Below, piece after piece: positions 1 to 8,900 of a stretch of 22,951 nucleotides of DNA (positions are counted from its first letter, which is position 1; the number at the start of each line of letters is the position of its first letter). Below the pieces are notes generated by a model. The model was given only the letters and a program-made list of their open reading frames with translations. It was not told where the DNA came from and did not search any database. The stretch is from Gnetum montanum (lineage: Eukaryota; Streptophyta; Gnetopsida; Gnetales; Gnetaceae): NCBI GenBank assembly GCA_015680685.1, contig MNCI01011498.1:1-22951 (forward strand). Reading direction: 5' to 3'. The position numbers were made by a program, and so were the translations under genes.

Positions 1-117
1 ATAACCCTACAAGAGTTGTCATCTGTTGAGAACATGTGTGCTAGCGTTATAGGAAAAATTGGAGCAGATATGAAGAATTACCCTACTAGGTACTCCAAAT
101 CCTATGTAAAGTGCCAG
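1..117 (+). repeat. Extra partial copy of the 911-1027 coding segment
   Basis: These 117 bases align with 911-1027 (offset 910) with two differences that I can see by eye, and also with the second copy near 1732-1848. The segment stops exactly at the ambiguous base at 118. It carries the part of the unassigned gene whose translation contains ITLQELSSVEN. An end lying exactly on an N suggests a redundant contig end placed in the scaffold rather than a genomic repeat. Confidence 0.8.
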
Positions 118-166
118 NACCTTGGATTTGGGAGTTGCCTGAGTTCCAATGCTACCATTAGTAGAN
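118..166. other. Two single-N joints flanking a 46-bp orphan segment
   Basis: Single ambiguous bases occur at 118 and 166. The 46 bases between them (120-165) equal 651-696. Sequence identity switches at each N: before it the sequence follows 911-1027, between them it follows 651-696, and after it comes new sequence. This is how mis-joined fragments look. Confidence 0.75.
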
Positions 167-319
167 AGTTCCTTCCCTATGGGGCTTAAGGAAAAGTTAA
201 CTATGTTGCACATGATAAATTTTGTTTTCCTTTTATCTTATTTTATGCATCGTTTTTTTGTTACTTTTTTTTTGTTACCTTTTCCCAATACTAATGCTTT
301 TGTTATTGTGGTGTTGAAG
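167..319 (+). pseudogene. Unassigned gene: end of an upstream exon plus a T-rich intron
   Basis: After the joint at 166, a short open stretch (translation includes FPMGLKE) runs to about 195. It is followed by a GT at 196, a strongly T-rich stretch, and an AG at 318-319 directly before the long open frame that starts at 320. That is a normal plant intron composition, so I read 196-319 as an intron. The upstream part of the gene is missing from the window. Confidence is modest because only the splice signals and the T bias support it. Confidence 0.35.
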
Positions 320-1081
320 GATCTTGCTAAAACCTACTCTCATTATGGTCAAACTAGTGGGGATCATGTGTTGTATGAGTGATTCTATTCCAAATGTTCC
401 TACACTACATGCATGCATAGGACACTAGGTGGTCCAGTTTTGGGAGGGTGCATAGGAATTCTTAGAATTCCTACTCCACCACTTCAGTGTGATCATATGG
501 TCACACTTGTCAGTTAAAGTAGCAAGTGTTCTAGTTGAGATGTTGTTACCTAGGCCAAACCCAAAAATCTTGAAATTTATGTCAAATGAATCTACTAAAG
601 GTGAAGGGATAGGAGGCTCGAGCCAATGCCCAAAAGGCCTTAGGCTCTTGCCTTGGATTTGGGAGTTGCCTGAGTTCCAATGCTACCATTAGTAGAACAC
701 TATATTCCTTGCCTAGCGTGTGCATGAAACCTTCCAGAACCCACTTGGGATAGTTTACTGTGCTGGGTGGTTAGCCCTATTGTGATGATTTTTTTTACAC
801 TACCTATTGTCTCATGACTTAGGATGCTTACTGCCTTTTTTCCTATTGCCAAACTTTTTGTTGATGCAAATGGCCTCTATGATGGAGAGGGGATATTAGC
901 CTTGGTCCAAATAACCCTACAAGAGTTGTCATCTGTTGAGAACATGTTTGCTAGTGTTATAGGAAAAATTGGAGCAGATATGAAGAATTACCCTACTAGG
1001 TACTCCAAATCCTATGTAAAGTGCCAGGATCTCAGCTAGTTGGATATTGAGTGGGCATCCCGGATACCAAGTGTAGAGGAG
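320..1081 (+). pseudogene. Unassigned multi-exon gene, first long exon (copy 1)
   Basis: One frame runs through about 254 codons from the acceptor AG at 318-319 to the putative donor at 1082. It begins DLAKTYSHYGQTSGDH. The better-preserved end includes LTAFFPIAKLFVDANGLYDG and ITLQELSSVEN. In-frame stops are single-base products of Arg or Gln codons (TGA from CGA, TAG from CAG). I recognise no domain. A hydrophobic stretch near codons 145-165 could be a membrane segment or a hydrophobic core. Because the frame stays coherent despite the stops, I infer decay of a once functional coding exon. Family unknown; a transposon-encoded protein is possible. Confidence 0.5.
453..473. repeat. Perfect 9-bp inverted repeat with 3-bp loop
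   Basis: TAGGAATTC and GAATTCCTA flank TTA. It lies inside the long exon, so it is probably incidental. Confidence 0.6.
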
Positions 1082-1295
1082 GTTTTGGTCTCACTACCTT
1101 TTTTCCCACACCATTTGTGCCGCGTAGGTTGTATCACCTATTCATTTTCATGTACTTTTGATTTTTACATTTTTATCATGTCGCTAATTCTACTTTTGTT
1201 TATTGCAAATGCAGCTAAGTCCATAGAGGTCACAATGGTTGTCTCAAGGCGCACTGAGGCCAATCTTCTTTCCAAGTATGGTGAGGTTGATAGTT
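555..1295 (+). repeat. Copy 1 of a 741-bp near-identical duplication
   Basis: Positions 555-1295 match 1376-2116 at a constant offset of 821 bases. I count five mismatches by eye (671/1492, 717/1538, 719/1540, 748/1569, 1122/1943), about 99.3 percent identity. Four of the five are C/T or G/A. The copy ends at the N at 1296. Confidence 0.85.
1082..1214 (+). other. Putative intron of the unassigned gene (copy 1)
   Basis: It starts GTTTTGG after the codons for PSVEE and ends TGCAAATGCAG. The interior is T-rich and carries a hydrophobic shadow translation typical of such introns. The preceding exon ends in phase 0. The same intron occurs at 1903-2035 in copy 2. Confidence 0.4.
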
Positions 1296-1375
1296 NTTGC
1301 TAGTGTTATAGGAAAAATTGGAGCAGATATGAAGAATTACCCTACTAGGTACTCCAAATCCTATGTAAAGTGCCN
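1296..1375. other. Two single-N joints flanking a 78-bp orphan segment
   Basis: Ns at 1296 and 1375 bracket 78 bases (1297-1374) identical to 948-1025. Sequence before 1296 continues exon material. Sequence after 1375 restarts at the equivalent of position 555. The arrangement breaks the gene between its copies and is best explained by assembly. Confidence 0.75.
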
Positions 1376-1902
1376 CCAAACCCAAAAATCTTGAAATTTA
1401 TGTCAAATGAATCTACTAAAGGTGAAGGGATAGGAGGCTCGAGCCAATGCCCAAAAGGCCTTAGGCTCTTGCCTTGGATTTGGGAGTTGCCCGAGTTCCA
1501 ATGCTACCATTAGTAGAACACTATATTCCTTGCCTAGTGAGTGCATGAAACCTTCCAGAACCCACTTGAGATAGTTTACTGTGCTGGGTGGTTAGCCCTA
1601 TTGTGATGATTTTTTTTACACTACCTATTGTCTCATGACTTAGGATGCTTACTGCCTTTTTTCCTATTGCCAAACTTTTTGTTGATGCAAATGGCCTCTA
1701 TGATGGAGAGGGGATATTAGCCTTGGTCCAAATAACCCTACAAGAGTTGTCATCTGTTGAGAACATGTTTGCTAGTGTTATAGGAAAAATTGGAGCAGAT
1801 ATGAAGAATTACCCTACTAGGTACTCCAAATCCTATGTAAAGTGCCAGGATCTCAGCTAGTTGGATATTGAGTGGGCATCCCGGATACCAAGTGTAGAGG
1901 AG
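1376..1902 (+). pseudogene. Unassigned multi-exon gene, first long exon (copy 2, 5' truncated)
   Basis: Same reading frame and same in-frame stops as 555-1081. The well-kept part starts at the ATG at 1645 and runs to PSVEE before the donor at 1903. Since this copy is contiguous with the downstream exons, it represents the true gene context, while copy 1 supplies the missing 5' part. Function unknown. Confidence 0.5.
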
Positions 1903-2035
1903 GTTTTGGTCTCACTACCTTTTTTCCCACACCATTTGTGCCACGTAGGTTGTATCACCTATTCATTTTCATGTACTTTTGATTTTTACATTTTTATCAT
2001 GTCGCTAATTCTACTTTTGTTTATTGCAAATGCAG
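1903..2035 (+). other. Putative intron of the unassigned gene (copy 2)
   Basis: GTTTTGG...TGCAAATGCAG, T-rich, 133 bp. Identical in layout to 1082-1214. Confidence 0.4.
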
Positions 2036-3081
2036 CTAAGTCCATAGAGGTCACAATGGTTGTCTCAAGGCGCACTGAGGCCAATCTTCTTTCCAAGTAT
2101 GGTGAGGTTGATAGTTCATAGTGTTGGCTATGCCACGAGGCCCCAACAAGGGTAACCCAAAATCTTTAGTGGCTAGGCTCATGGACCTTTTCTTGGCTAT
2201 GAACCCAAGCATCCTGATAGCAGAGATAATTTCCCTAGTTGACTTTTTCACCAAGAGTGCCGATTGTTTACACATGCGAGTTCATAATGTGTAGGTGGTC
2301 TTTGAGATCATGGATGACCTTTTTTTGGATCTCTTTGGCATTCCCTCTAAAGGTCTATCAGTAGGTAAGAAGACTAATAAGGAACTAAATCACAAAGGGG
2401 ACATTAAAGAGTGGTTGGACATTGAGAAAGGCCGCAAGGGTATACCAATGAAGCAAGTGAAATTGTTGGTGGCCCAACACCTGTATCCCGTCTTCTGGGC
2501 TTGTGCATTTTCTATGTTGCTTTCTCAAGAAAAGGTCCTTAGGGTGGAGTAGGCTTAGGTTATGAGGGATGTGATAGAGGAAGGGAAATAATATACCTAG
2601 GCCAAATACCTTTCCGATGGCCTACAAGCTGAAATTATCAAATTATGCGGCAACCTCGAGGCATGATATCATGTACATTTTTCATTCTTTGTAATGTGCC
2701 TACAAAGGTTTGCGAAATTTCTGGTGGTCCGTGAAGATGGGAAATGGATGGTGCAAGATTGCACCCAAAAATCCAAGCCATGGATTTGCCATTTGTTCCA
2801 TACAACATGGTCACAGGACCCCCCAGAGGCTATTGGTGAGTCCTTTTCAATGACCACCAAGGGCCACATGGGGCCATCCTACTGTGCATGTGATAGTGTT
2901 GGAGAGGCTCCTCCTACAAACACAAGTAATGTGGAAAGGGGGGCATGACTCATTGCTAAGATGGTGAGGTTGAAAATGTAGATCAAGAAGCCTCGCCTTG
3001 TAGAGGAGCCCATACACAAAATTGAGAAAAGGGGCAAGAAGCTATGCTTCAGACTTAATGATGAACAATCAGAATTAGCTA
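2036..3081 (+). pseudogene. Unassigned multi-exon gene, second long exon
   Basis: From the ATG at 2130 a single frame runs about 317 codons to 3081. Recognisable stretches are KSLVARLMDLFLAMNPSILI, DIKEWLDIEKGRKGIPMKQV, VREDGKWMVQDC and a basic end with KKPRLVEEPIHKIEKRGKK. The eight in-frame stops are TAG (5), TAA (1) and TGA (2), all one C-to-T or G-to-A step from Gln, Arg or Trp codons. The part before 2130 (translation includes RRTEANLLSKYGEVDSS) is in another frame, so I infer a frameshift near 2120. The protein is rich in charged residues and has no domain that I know. It could be a host gene relic or a transposon accessory protein. Confidence 0.5.
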
Positions 3082-3172
3082 GTAGGTATGCATTATTTAG
3101 TGTATATTTATATATTTTTTCTCTTTTTTCTTTCTTTTATTGAAAATTTTAATTTAGATTTGTGAAACACAG
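3082..3172 (+). other. Putative intron, 91 bp
   Basis: Starts GTAGGTATGC, ends ACACAG, with a T-rich tract between. With this donor the upstream phase-1 base A joins GT of the next exon to give AGT, and the frame continues as KRALVEEEE. Confidence 0.5.
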
Positions 3173-3376
3173 GTAAGAGGGCCCTTGTAGAAGAAGAGGA
3201 GCCCTTAGAGGATGATGTCCTTCAACATGAGGGACACATGACAGACAAGGATGCCACCAAAGTTTTGAGGTAGCTTGAAGAAGAGGGGCTGCAATTTGAG
3301 AATGGTGAGTTTGATCACTTGTTTGAAGGTGTGCAGATGGACGATCCCTCCACTCTCATCCCTGAGGGTTTACTGG
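3173..3376 (+). pseudogene. Unassigned multi-exon gene, acidic exon
   Basis: About 68 codons, strongly acidic: KRALVEEEEPLEDDV at the start, then LEEEGLQFENGEFDHLFEG and MDDPSTLIPEGLL. One in-frame TAG follows VLR, where Gln fits. It ends in phase 1 at a GTAGGA donor. The composition suggests a disordered acidic linker between the basic end of the previous exon and the later coiled-coil exon. Confidence 0.5.
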
Positions 3377-3490
3377 GTAGGAGCTTTGCATTGCCATCTT
3401 TATTATGATCTTCCTCTTCCTCTTCTTTTTTTTATCATTTTTATATTTTTATGTTTTGTTTTGATGACCTTGAAATGCTTTATGTTACAA
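3377..3490 (+). other. Putative intron whose acceptor is lost (CAG to CAA)
   Basis: The donor GTAGGA is followed by a very T-rich tract. The expected acceptor reads TTACAA at 3485-3490 instead of a CAG. If the last A was G, the phase-1 base G joins TG and the next exon stays in frame. Inferred from phase continuity only. Confidence 0.35.
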
Positions 3491-3634
3491 TGGGTGATGC
3501 TTCTACTGAGCATCTAGAATCTACATCCACTTTTTGCTAATGACCATGGGTAGAAACTCCAGACAAGTTTTCCTTCATGTAAGGCATAGTGGATGACATG
3601 ATCAACTACCTGAAATACATAGATCCTAAGATAG
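3491..3634 (+). pseudogene. Unassigned multi-exon gene, short exon
   Basis: 48 codons reading GDASTEHLESTSTFC, two stops, then PWVETPDKFSFM and VDDMINYLKYIDPKI. The stops are TAA, TGA and TAA, each one transition from Gln or Arg. It ends in phase 1 at a GTATG donor. No domain recognised. Confidence 0.45.
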
Positions 3635-3731
3635 GTATGTTTATCTTGCTATCATTATCTTAAGATAGGTTTGTTTTTATTTAGCCTTTTATTTTGTCTT
3701 ATGACTAGTGTTTCACTTATTGGTATGATAG
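3635..3731 (+). other. Putative intron, 97 bp
   Basis: GTATGTTT...GATAG with T-rich content. G before the donor joins GC after the acceptor to make GGC, keeping the frame. Confidence 0.5.
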
Positions 3732-4551
3732 GCTTGTAACTTAAGTGGAACCCAAGGATAGTGGTCCAAGTTGATGTTGTACCTAAGTTCCTTCTTGAGG
3801 TGGAGTAGGTGCCTCTTCATATATATGACGAGGTAAGTAAGTGTGCACTGCACTCCACATGATCATTGTGGAAGTGTAGGCACATGAACGAGGAGCTCTA
3901 GAAACAAGTGCAAGAGGTATGGTAATAGAAGGCAAACTAGGCAGCCCAACTGGAAGATTTGCAATCACGGTACAACTTCTTGGTGGCCCACGACAAATTA
4001 GACGATAGCTAGCATACGGCTGAGATTGACTATGCTAGGTACTAGTATGCTATTATGGGCAAGAACAAGGCTACTCGTGAGGCCATTGAATAGCAGTTGT
4101 AGATAGACCTCTTGGCTTGGAAGAACCAAAATTGGAAGGATTATAGTGCCAATGTATATGAATGGGAATAGACTTAAAAATTCACAAGTCTCATTACAAG
4201 ATGGAATGTGCAGTTTATTGTAAGAAGTGTAGGGATGAGTTTGTGGAGCATCAATGTTGCGACATATTCCTTGATGCCATCGGAGCAACGTAGGCCTATG
4301 AAATGTTCAAAAATCACTTAGTAGTTAGTGAGTCCCCAGAGAGGGAGATCATTGTTTCCTTCAGAGAGGTCACATTTGCCACATTTTCTCTAGGGCCACT
4401 CATATGGAGAGCCATGGAGAAAGGGAAGACCCTTGCAGGCATTGATCTGGGAGAGGAGGATTGGACACACATGTTAGAGGAGGAGATCCTTTGACATCTA
4501 GAGGTTGGCCTCAATAGGATGCCCCCAGATATGGATGTAGGCCCATCTCAA
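3732..4551 (+). pseudogene. Unassigned multi-exon gene, long helical exon
   Basis: About 273 codons. The first part reads LKWNPRIVVQVDVVPKFLLE. The middle (about 3880-4170) has heptad-like charged and Gln-rich sequence with many stops (KQVQEVW, AAQLEDLQSRYNFLVAHDKL), which looks like a coiled coil. Nine of its 13 stops are TAG at Gln-like positions. A one-base frameshift lies near 4175. After it the frame continues with a Cys-rich piece (CAVYCKKCRDEF) and a well-kept stretch from 4303 (REVTFATFSLGPLIWRAMEK, then LGEEDWTHMLEEEIL). It ends in phase 0 at GTTAGT. The Cys group might bind metal, but I cannot name a motif. Confidence 0.5.
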
Positions 4552-4645
4552 GTTAGTTTAACTTACTTTATTGTTGTCTATATGATTTCACATGTTATCC
4601 CATTTATTAATTGGTCTATTGTTTCATTTTTTTGTTTTGTGCAAG
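4552..4645 (+). other. Putative intron, 94 bp
   Basis: GTTAGT...TTGTTTTGTGCAAG, with a pronounced pyrimidine tract before the acceptor. It joins in phase 0. Confidence 0.5.
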
Positions 4646-4726
4646 CTCCAAGTGAAGGTGCCGAACCCAACAGAGAAACAAATAAAGATAGAGGAGAAGA
4701 GCCTTAGCTTCACATCATTAATATAG
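4646..4726 (+). pseudogene. Unassigned multi-exon gene, terminal exon
   Basis: Spliced in phase 0, it gives 26 codons (start LQVKVPNPTEKQIKIEEKSL) and a TAG at 4724-4726. That TAG may be the natural stop or another decayed Gln codon. The alternative frame (APSEGAEPNRETNKD) is open for a similar length, so the exact frame is not certain. Confidence 0.35.
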
Positions 4727-4931
4727 ATGAAAATGTTTAAGATGTAACTCTGTTGTTGGGTAGTTTTATATAGTTTGATGTGGATGTATTCCTGGACTAT
4801 GTATTTTGTTAAAGACTTAATGAAAAGCACGATATTTATTTATCTTTGGTGGTACCATTTTAACTTGTAGTTTAGTTTATCTCACTTTGGATTTTTGTTG
4901 ATGTAATTAGGCCCCTTATGGGCCCCATGCT
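4727..4931. other. Non-coding stretch after the unassigned gene
   Basis: AT-rich, no sustained frame and no clear polyadenylation motif. It leads into the short-repeat block at 4932. It could be the 3' untranslated or subterminal region of the unit. Confidence 0.3.
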
Positions 4932-5128
4932 AGTTCAAGGCCATTTCAAGCCATTATGTAGAAGGAAGTTGGTTGCCAATTCTCGGCCTTGATGGGCCAT
5001 GCAATAGTTTAAGGCCATTTTGGGCTTTCGCATGAAAGAAAGTTGGTTTCCAATTTTAGGCCTTGGTGGGCTATGCAATAGTTTAAGGCCATTTCAGGCT
5101 GTAGGCTAGTTTAAGGCCATTTCGGGCT
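4932..5128 (+). repeat. Tandem block with a 74-bp period and a 21-bp core
   Basis: The core AGTTTAAGGCCATTTCGGGCT (with small variations) starts at 4932, 5006, 5080 and 5108. The first three are 74 bases apart, the last 28. The 74-bp units also share AAGTTGGTT.CCAATT and GCCTTG.TGGGC. The block lies between the gene relic and the truncated end of element A. It may be subterminal repeats of a mobile element or a local expansion. Confidence 0.7.
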
Positions 5129-5131
5129 CCC

Positions 5132-5157
5132 TTTTTTGTTTTTTTTTGGTTTTTTTT
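5132..5157 (+). repeat. T-rich tract at the truncated end of element A
   Basis: Runs of T broken only by G. Read on the minus strand it is an A-rich tract that ends the recognisable frame of element A. It could be an insertion-associated poly(A), a polypurine-like tract, or a simple repeat at a breakpoint. Confidence 0.5.
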
Positions 5158-5165
5158 GGCAGCTA

Positions 5166-5514
5166 AATGAAATTGTAACTAATTCAAGAAGCAAACATTA
5201 TGCAAACTAGAACTATATAGACAATGGAGCAAGAGATAGGCTGGGCTAGCAAACAAAATAGGGACATGCCCTAATCATGCAGATGTTTCCTAACCCGATG
5301 GGGGTTAAGTGGTGCATAAGGCCTAGAGGGCACTAGACGGTACTCTCCTAGGCCATCATTTGCTGTTGAAAAGGGAAATTCTTCCCATAGAGCTTCCTCA
5401 TGGAGGTCACTTATCTTGTTTGGCTACTCATCATTAGTTAAACAACAATGACTTTCATTGTAAATAGGTGGTGTATCTTTGGATATTTTTACCTGTGACC
5501 CTTGCTCAGTGTTT
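5166..5514 (-). pseudogene. Element A: pol linker after protease, truncated
   Basis: The gag-protease frame continues past the protease through TINNVNTEQGSQVKIS, LHEEALWEEFPFSTANDGLG and RLVPSRPYAPLNPHRV, with scattered TAG stops, until it degenerates at about 5210-5166. In Tat-type elements this spacer precedes reverse transcriptase. No reverse transcriptase motif follows before the T-rich tract. The element is either 3'-truncated here or belongs to a derivative lacking the rest of pol. Confidence 0.5.
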
Positions 5515-5930
5515 ACATTGTTGATGGTCTATGGGGCTATATTATTACCAAAGATCACCACTTCCCCACCCTTGTAAAGTAAGTGGATCTCTTGGTGGAT
5601 TGGTGAAGAAACAACTATTAGTTGGGCTAACCAAGATCTTCCTAAGATTAGGTTAAATCTGGGCATCTCTTCAACCACTATAAATTTTATGTTAGTGTGG
5701 AATTATTCCCTTACCACAAAATTAATCGTGACTATCCTCTTGACAACCACACATGCTCTGTTGAAGGATTTTAAACAAATCATTGTTGTTGACCTAATTT
5801 GATCCACCAGGCCAAGCTTATCAATGATAGGAAATAGGATAACATTAGTTGCTACTCCATCATCTAGGTGCACCCTGAAAATTTTGTACTAACCCAAGTG
5901 AATTGTTATGAACATGGGTGCAGTGGTTAC
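5515..5930 (-). pseudogene. Element A: Ty3/gypsy aspartic protease (Tat-like)
   Basis: The protease cleaves the retrotransposon polyprotein. In the gag frame, after a stop at 5930, the translation gives RVHLDDGVATNVI with the active-site triad as DDG (5856-5867) instead of the usual D-S/T/N-G. It goes on with IIDKLGLV, then NFVV, and the conserved C-terminal flap and helix region FNLILGRSWLAQ followed by PIHQEIHLLYKGGEVVIFG. This order (DxG, hydrophobic core, LLGRPW-like, HQ.+KF) is that of Tat-lineage proteases. Stops at LG*YK and VRE*FH inactivate it. Confidence 0.7.
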
Positions 5931-8900
5931 TTAATTCTTCTCAAGGTTAGCTTTGATCGGTTCATTGCAAAAGGTCAAGAGTGTTAACCTTGGTTCTTTA
6001 GTTGCAAGCAAGAGCATTACAATGTGAATAGCCTTTTCATCTACTGGCATGTCTTCCTTGATAGGAATGGATGCCAACATGTGAACCAAAGCCTCACGAT
6101 GTGTAGGGGAGGTCATAATTAGATCGTATAGGCTGAAAGTTATAATCTTTTGTTTTAGATCTTGCTTGACTTGTGCGAGTGCATCTAGAAAATCTTTGCC
6201 ATCATTAGGTTGTTTGGTGGTCTTTATCTCCTCTATGCATCCTAAGAGATAGATCTCTTGAGAAGGAGACTTGGTTTTTGGTTGGGCGGTGGGCCTTTGA
6301 GCCTCAATGCTTGCTTGTTGAGTGTGCATGTCTACATTGGTGGCCTTAGACAATGAGGCCATGGGAATGGCTGACAAGGGGATAGGCTTGGGCGGACTTA
6401 GCTCTCTATGTTTCCTAGCCATCTTGTTGGCCAAATGCTCATCATGTCTCTTTGGGTGAGTAGGTCGTGAAGCAGTCCCCACCACTAGACCCCAAGAAGA
6501 TGAGGGATCTGCATGTTTTTGTGCCCTTATGAAAACATATGTTTGGGTTGTTGTTATCGCAATGTGATATGGGGTCATAACCACAATGGATGTCATGGGC
6601 ACCAGAGGTAGTGCCTTGATGATGAAGGGGGCTTGTGGTCTAGTTGATGTAGAGGCCTCGATGCCACTAGGGGGCACACGGACCACAAATGGTTCATGTG
6701 TTGGCTCTGCATCATCATCAATGCTGAGAGCATTAATGATATATCCTACACTACTAATGTTGAATGGGTCCTTATAGACTTTCATGTATTGGTTCTCTAG
6801 CCAAATAGGATTACTTTCATCAAGGACCAACTTGCTTTTATCAATCATGCGTTGGATATCATCCTTTAGTGCTAGGCAGTAATCCATGTCATGGCCATGC
6901 AACTGATGGTAGTTTCAAAACTAGTCTAGTCTAACATTTTTGGGTATCGGAGGCTCATTAGGCATAGTTGTAGAAGGGTTTCGGAGTACCTCGTAGTACC
7001 TCTTATGGTGCTTTCGTGCATCCTCCAACATTTGCTTATGTTGAATGCACTCAATAGTTAGTAGTTGATCCAAAATATTTGATGCCTTGATTAGAAAAGG
7101 TGTGTATTTTGAGTGATCCTTGCATTCAAAGTTTGGCCTTAGAGGAGCTTGCCCCATGGCCACTGATGATGCAGGCTAGTTAGTTCCTACATTGCTAGAA
7201 CCTGATGTTTTGTTGCTGTTAGCCAGGGCCTTAGGTACCTTAGCCACTTGCTTGTTGTTGTTGGGCTTGGCTTCATCAATCACAGTTACCATGGTGGTTG
7301 TCGTGGCTTTCCCCTTTTCCTTGTCTCTCTTTGCATGTGCATTCTTGTAAGCTATGTAAGCTGGGTCATTACTGGTCACTGTGGCATCTTGTATGCTCTT
7401 TTTTTGAGCAAAAGCTTGGCTAAGGGAACATGGAGCTAAATAGTATAGCTTTGATTTAATGAAATCATTTACTATGTCCTTAAAAATGGCTAGCAGGTGG
7501 GTTTTAGTGATTGGCTCATGAATTTTGTTTTGAGAGGCACTCCAACATTGTATGAATTTTTGCACTTGCTTAAGTGCTCCTTGCTTAATGTTCATAAGTT
7601 GGTCTAGTGTGATTTCTAGCTTCAAGTTGTAGTTGAAGTAGGTTATGAATTGGCTCAGCAACTTCTACAAAGTTGAAATGGATGCTTGAGGAAGCATGCA
7701 ATACCACTCTAGAGCTTTGCCAGTCAGAGACATGGCAAAGAAATGGATTATCGCATGTGGCCATGCTTGTAGCAATAAGCACTCAGAATGAAAAGTTATT
7801 AGGTGAGCATTGGGGTTACCATCTTCATTGTATTTCATGAACTAGGGAAATTGGACCCCAGGAGGTAGTGTCAATGGGGGGACTGTAGGGCTAATGGGAT
7901 CACCCTGATAGAAGTCCATTACATGAACTATCTCTAAATTGGGTGCTTTAAGCTCCTTAACCACTTATATGAGTGTTTGGATAAGCTGAAATGCTTGATC
8001 TAGAATTAGGGATGTTGCACAGGGTTGCATTGGCTATGTCGTTAGCGGTGTCATCAAAGTGGCCCACAGCCCTGTAGTGGGTTGTGCCACCACATGTGAT
8101 GCTTGGTACATTTGCTGCAATGTGTACTACAACACATGAGATAATTGAACAGTGGGTAATGATGTTGCTACCCACCATGTAGTTGAGGTTGGAGTTGTTG
8201 TTGCTGGTGGGATTGATATGGTTGGGGTAATAGAAATGTGACTCATTTGTGGCTTCGATATGAGCATGGTGTGCACATATGATAGCATTGGTGTCACAGA
8301 AGTTGGTTGCGAAGGTTGAATAGATTGCGAGGAAGTGACAAAGGGAAAATGAGCAAAAGGTCTTGCATTTTGTTGTGTAGATAGGACCTGGTGGCTAGCT
8401 ACCATCAATGAAGTTTTAAGCTATGGAAGCGTCATAGCTGTCTTAACGAAGGATGAATATTGTGATTGGTGTGGCAGGAATACAGAGGAAGACTATGGGG
8501 TTGAGACTTAGAGGGTGATGCCACCATTGGAATAGGATTCAAACTCCTCTTGGCTATCTTGCAGGGGTTCATCATAGTTGGATGTTGAGTCTTGCTCTTT
8601 TGGACCACTCATCCTGACATGTTGGTCCAAAGTCCATTTGAAAATTTTAGTGGATGGTATAACCATGCCAAGGGCGGGAAGGAGATCCCTTCCATTTTGG
8701 TAAATAATTTTGAAACTATGCTCTCTTTCCATTTCCTAGTAGTCCAATGGTAGGCCTGCTTGAATCTTTGCACACAAAATGTTGTATCATTCATCATCAA
8801 GTGCTATGTGTTTGGGCAATTGGTGCTACAGTCTAAGAGATTGCCATTGTGGTCGCACTAGGCTAGGTAGTTGGTTGACGTCTATGACATATTAAATGGG

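Larger units (their letters stand above)
1376..2116 (+). repeat. Copy 2 of the 741-bp near-identical duplication
   Basis: Partner of 555-1295. It starts directly after the N at 1375 and, unlike copy 1, continues without interruption into the rest of the gene at 2117. This is therefore the copy that is linked to the downstream exons. Confidence 0.85.

Noticed and set aside
1040-1303. Hydrophobic ORF with a possible membrane segment
   Set aside because: The hydrophobic part is the T-rich putative intron read through; it also crosses an N joint.
2051-2275. Minus-strand frame of 74 codons
   Set aside because: Opposite the second long exon of the unassigned gene, which has the better coding signal.
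4727-5165. End of a CACTA-type transposon
   Set aside because: Subterminal-like repeats are present, but I found no CACTA terminal sequence or inverted partner.
6586-6777. Plus-strand frame of 63 codons
   Set aside because: Lies antisense to the well-supported gag A frame.
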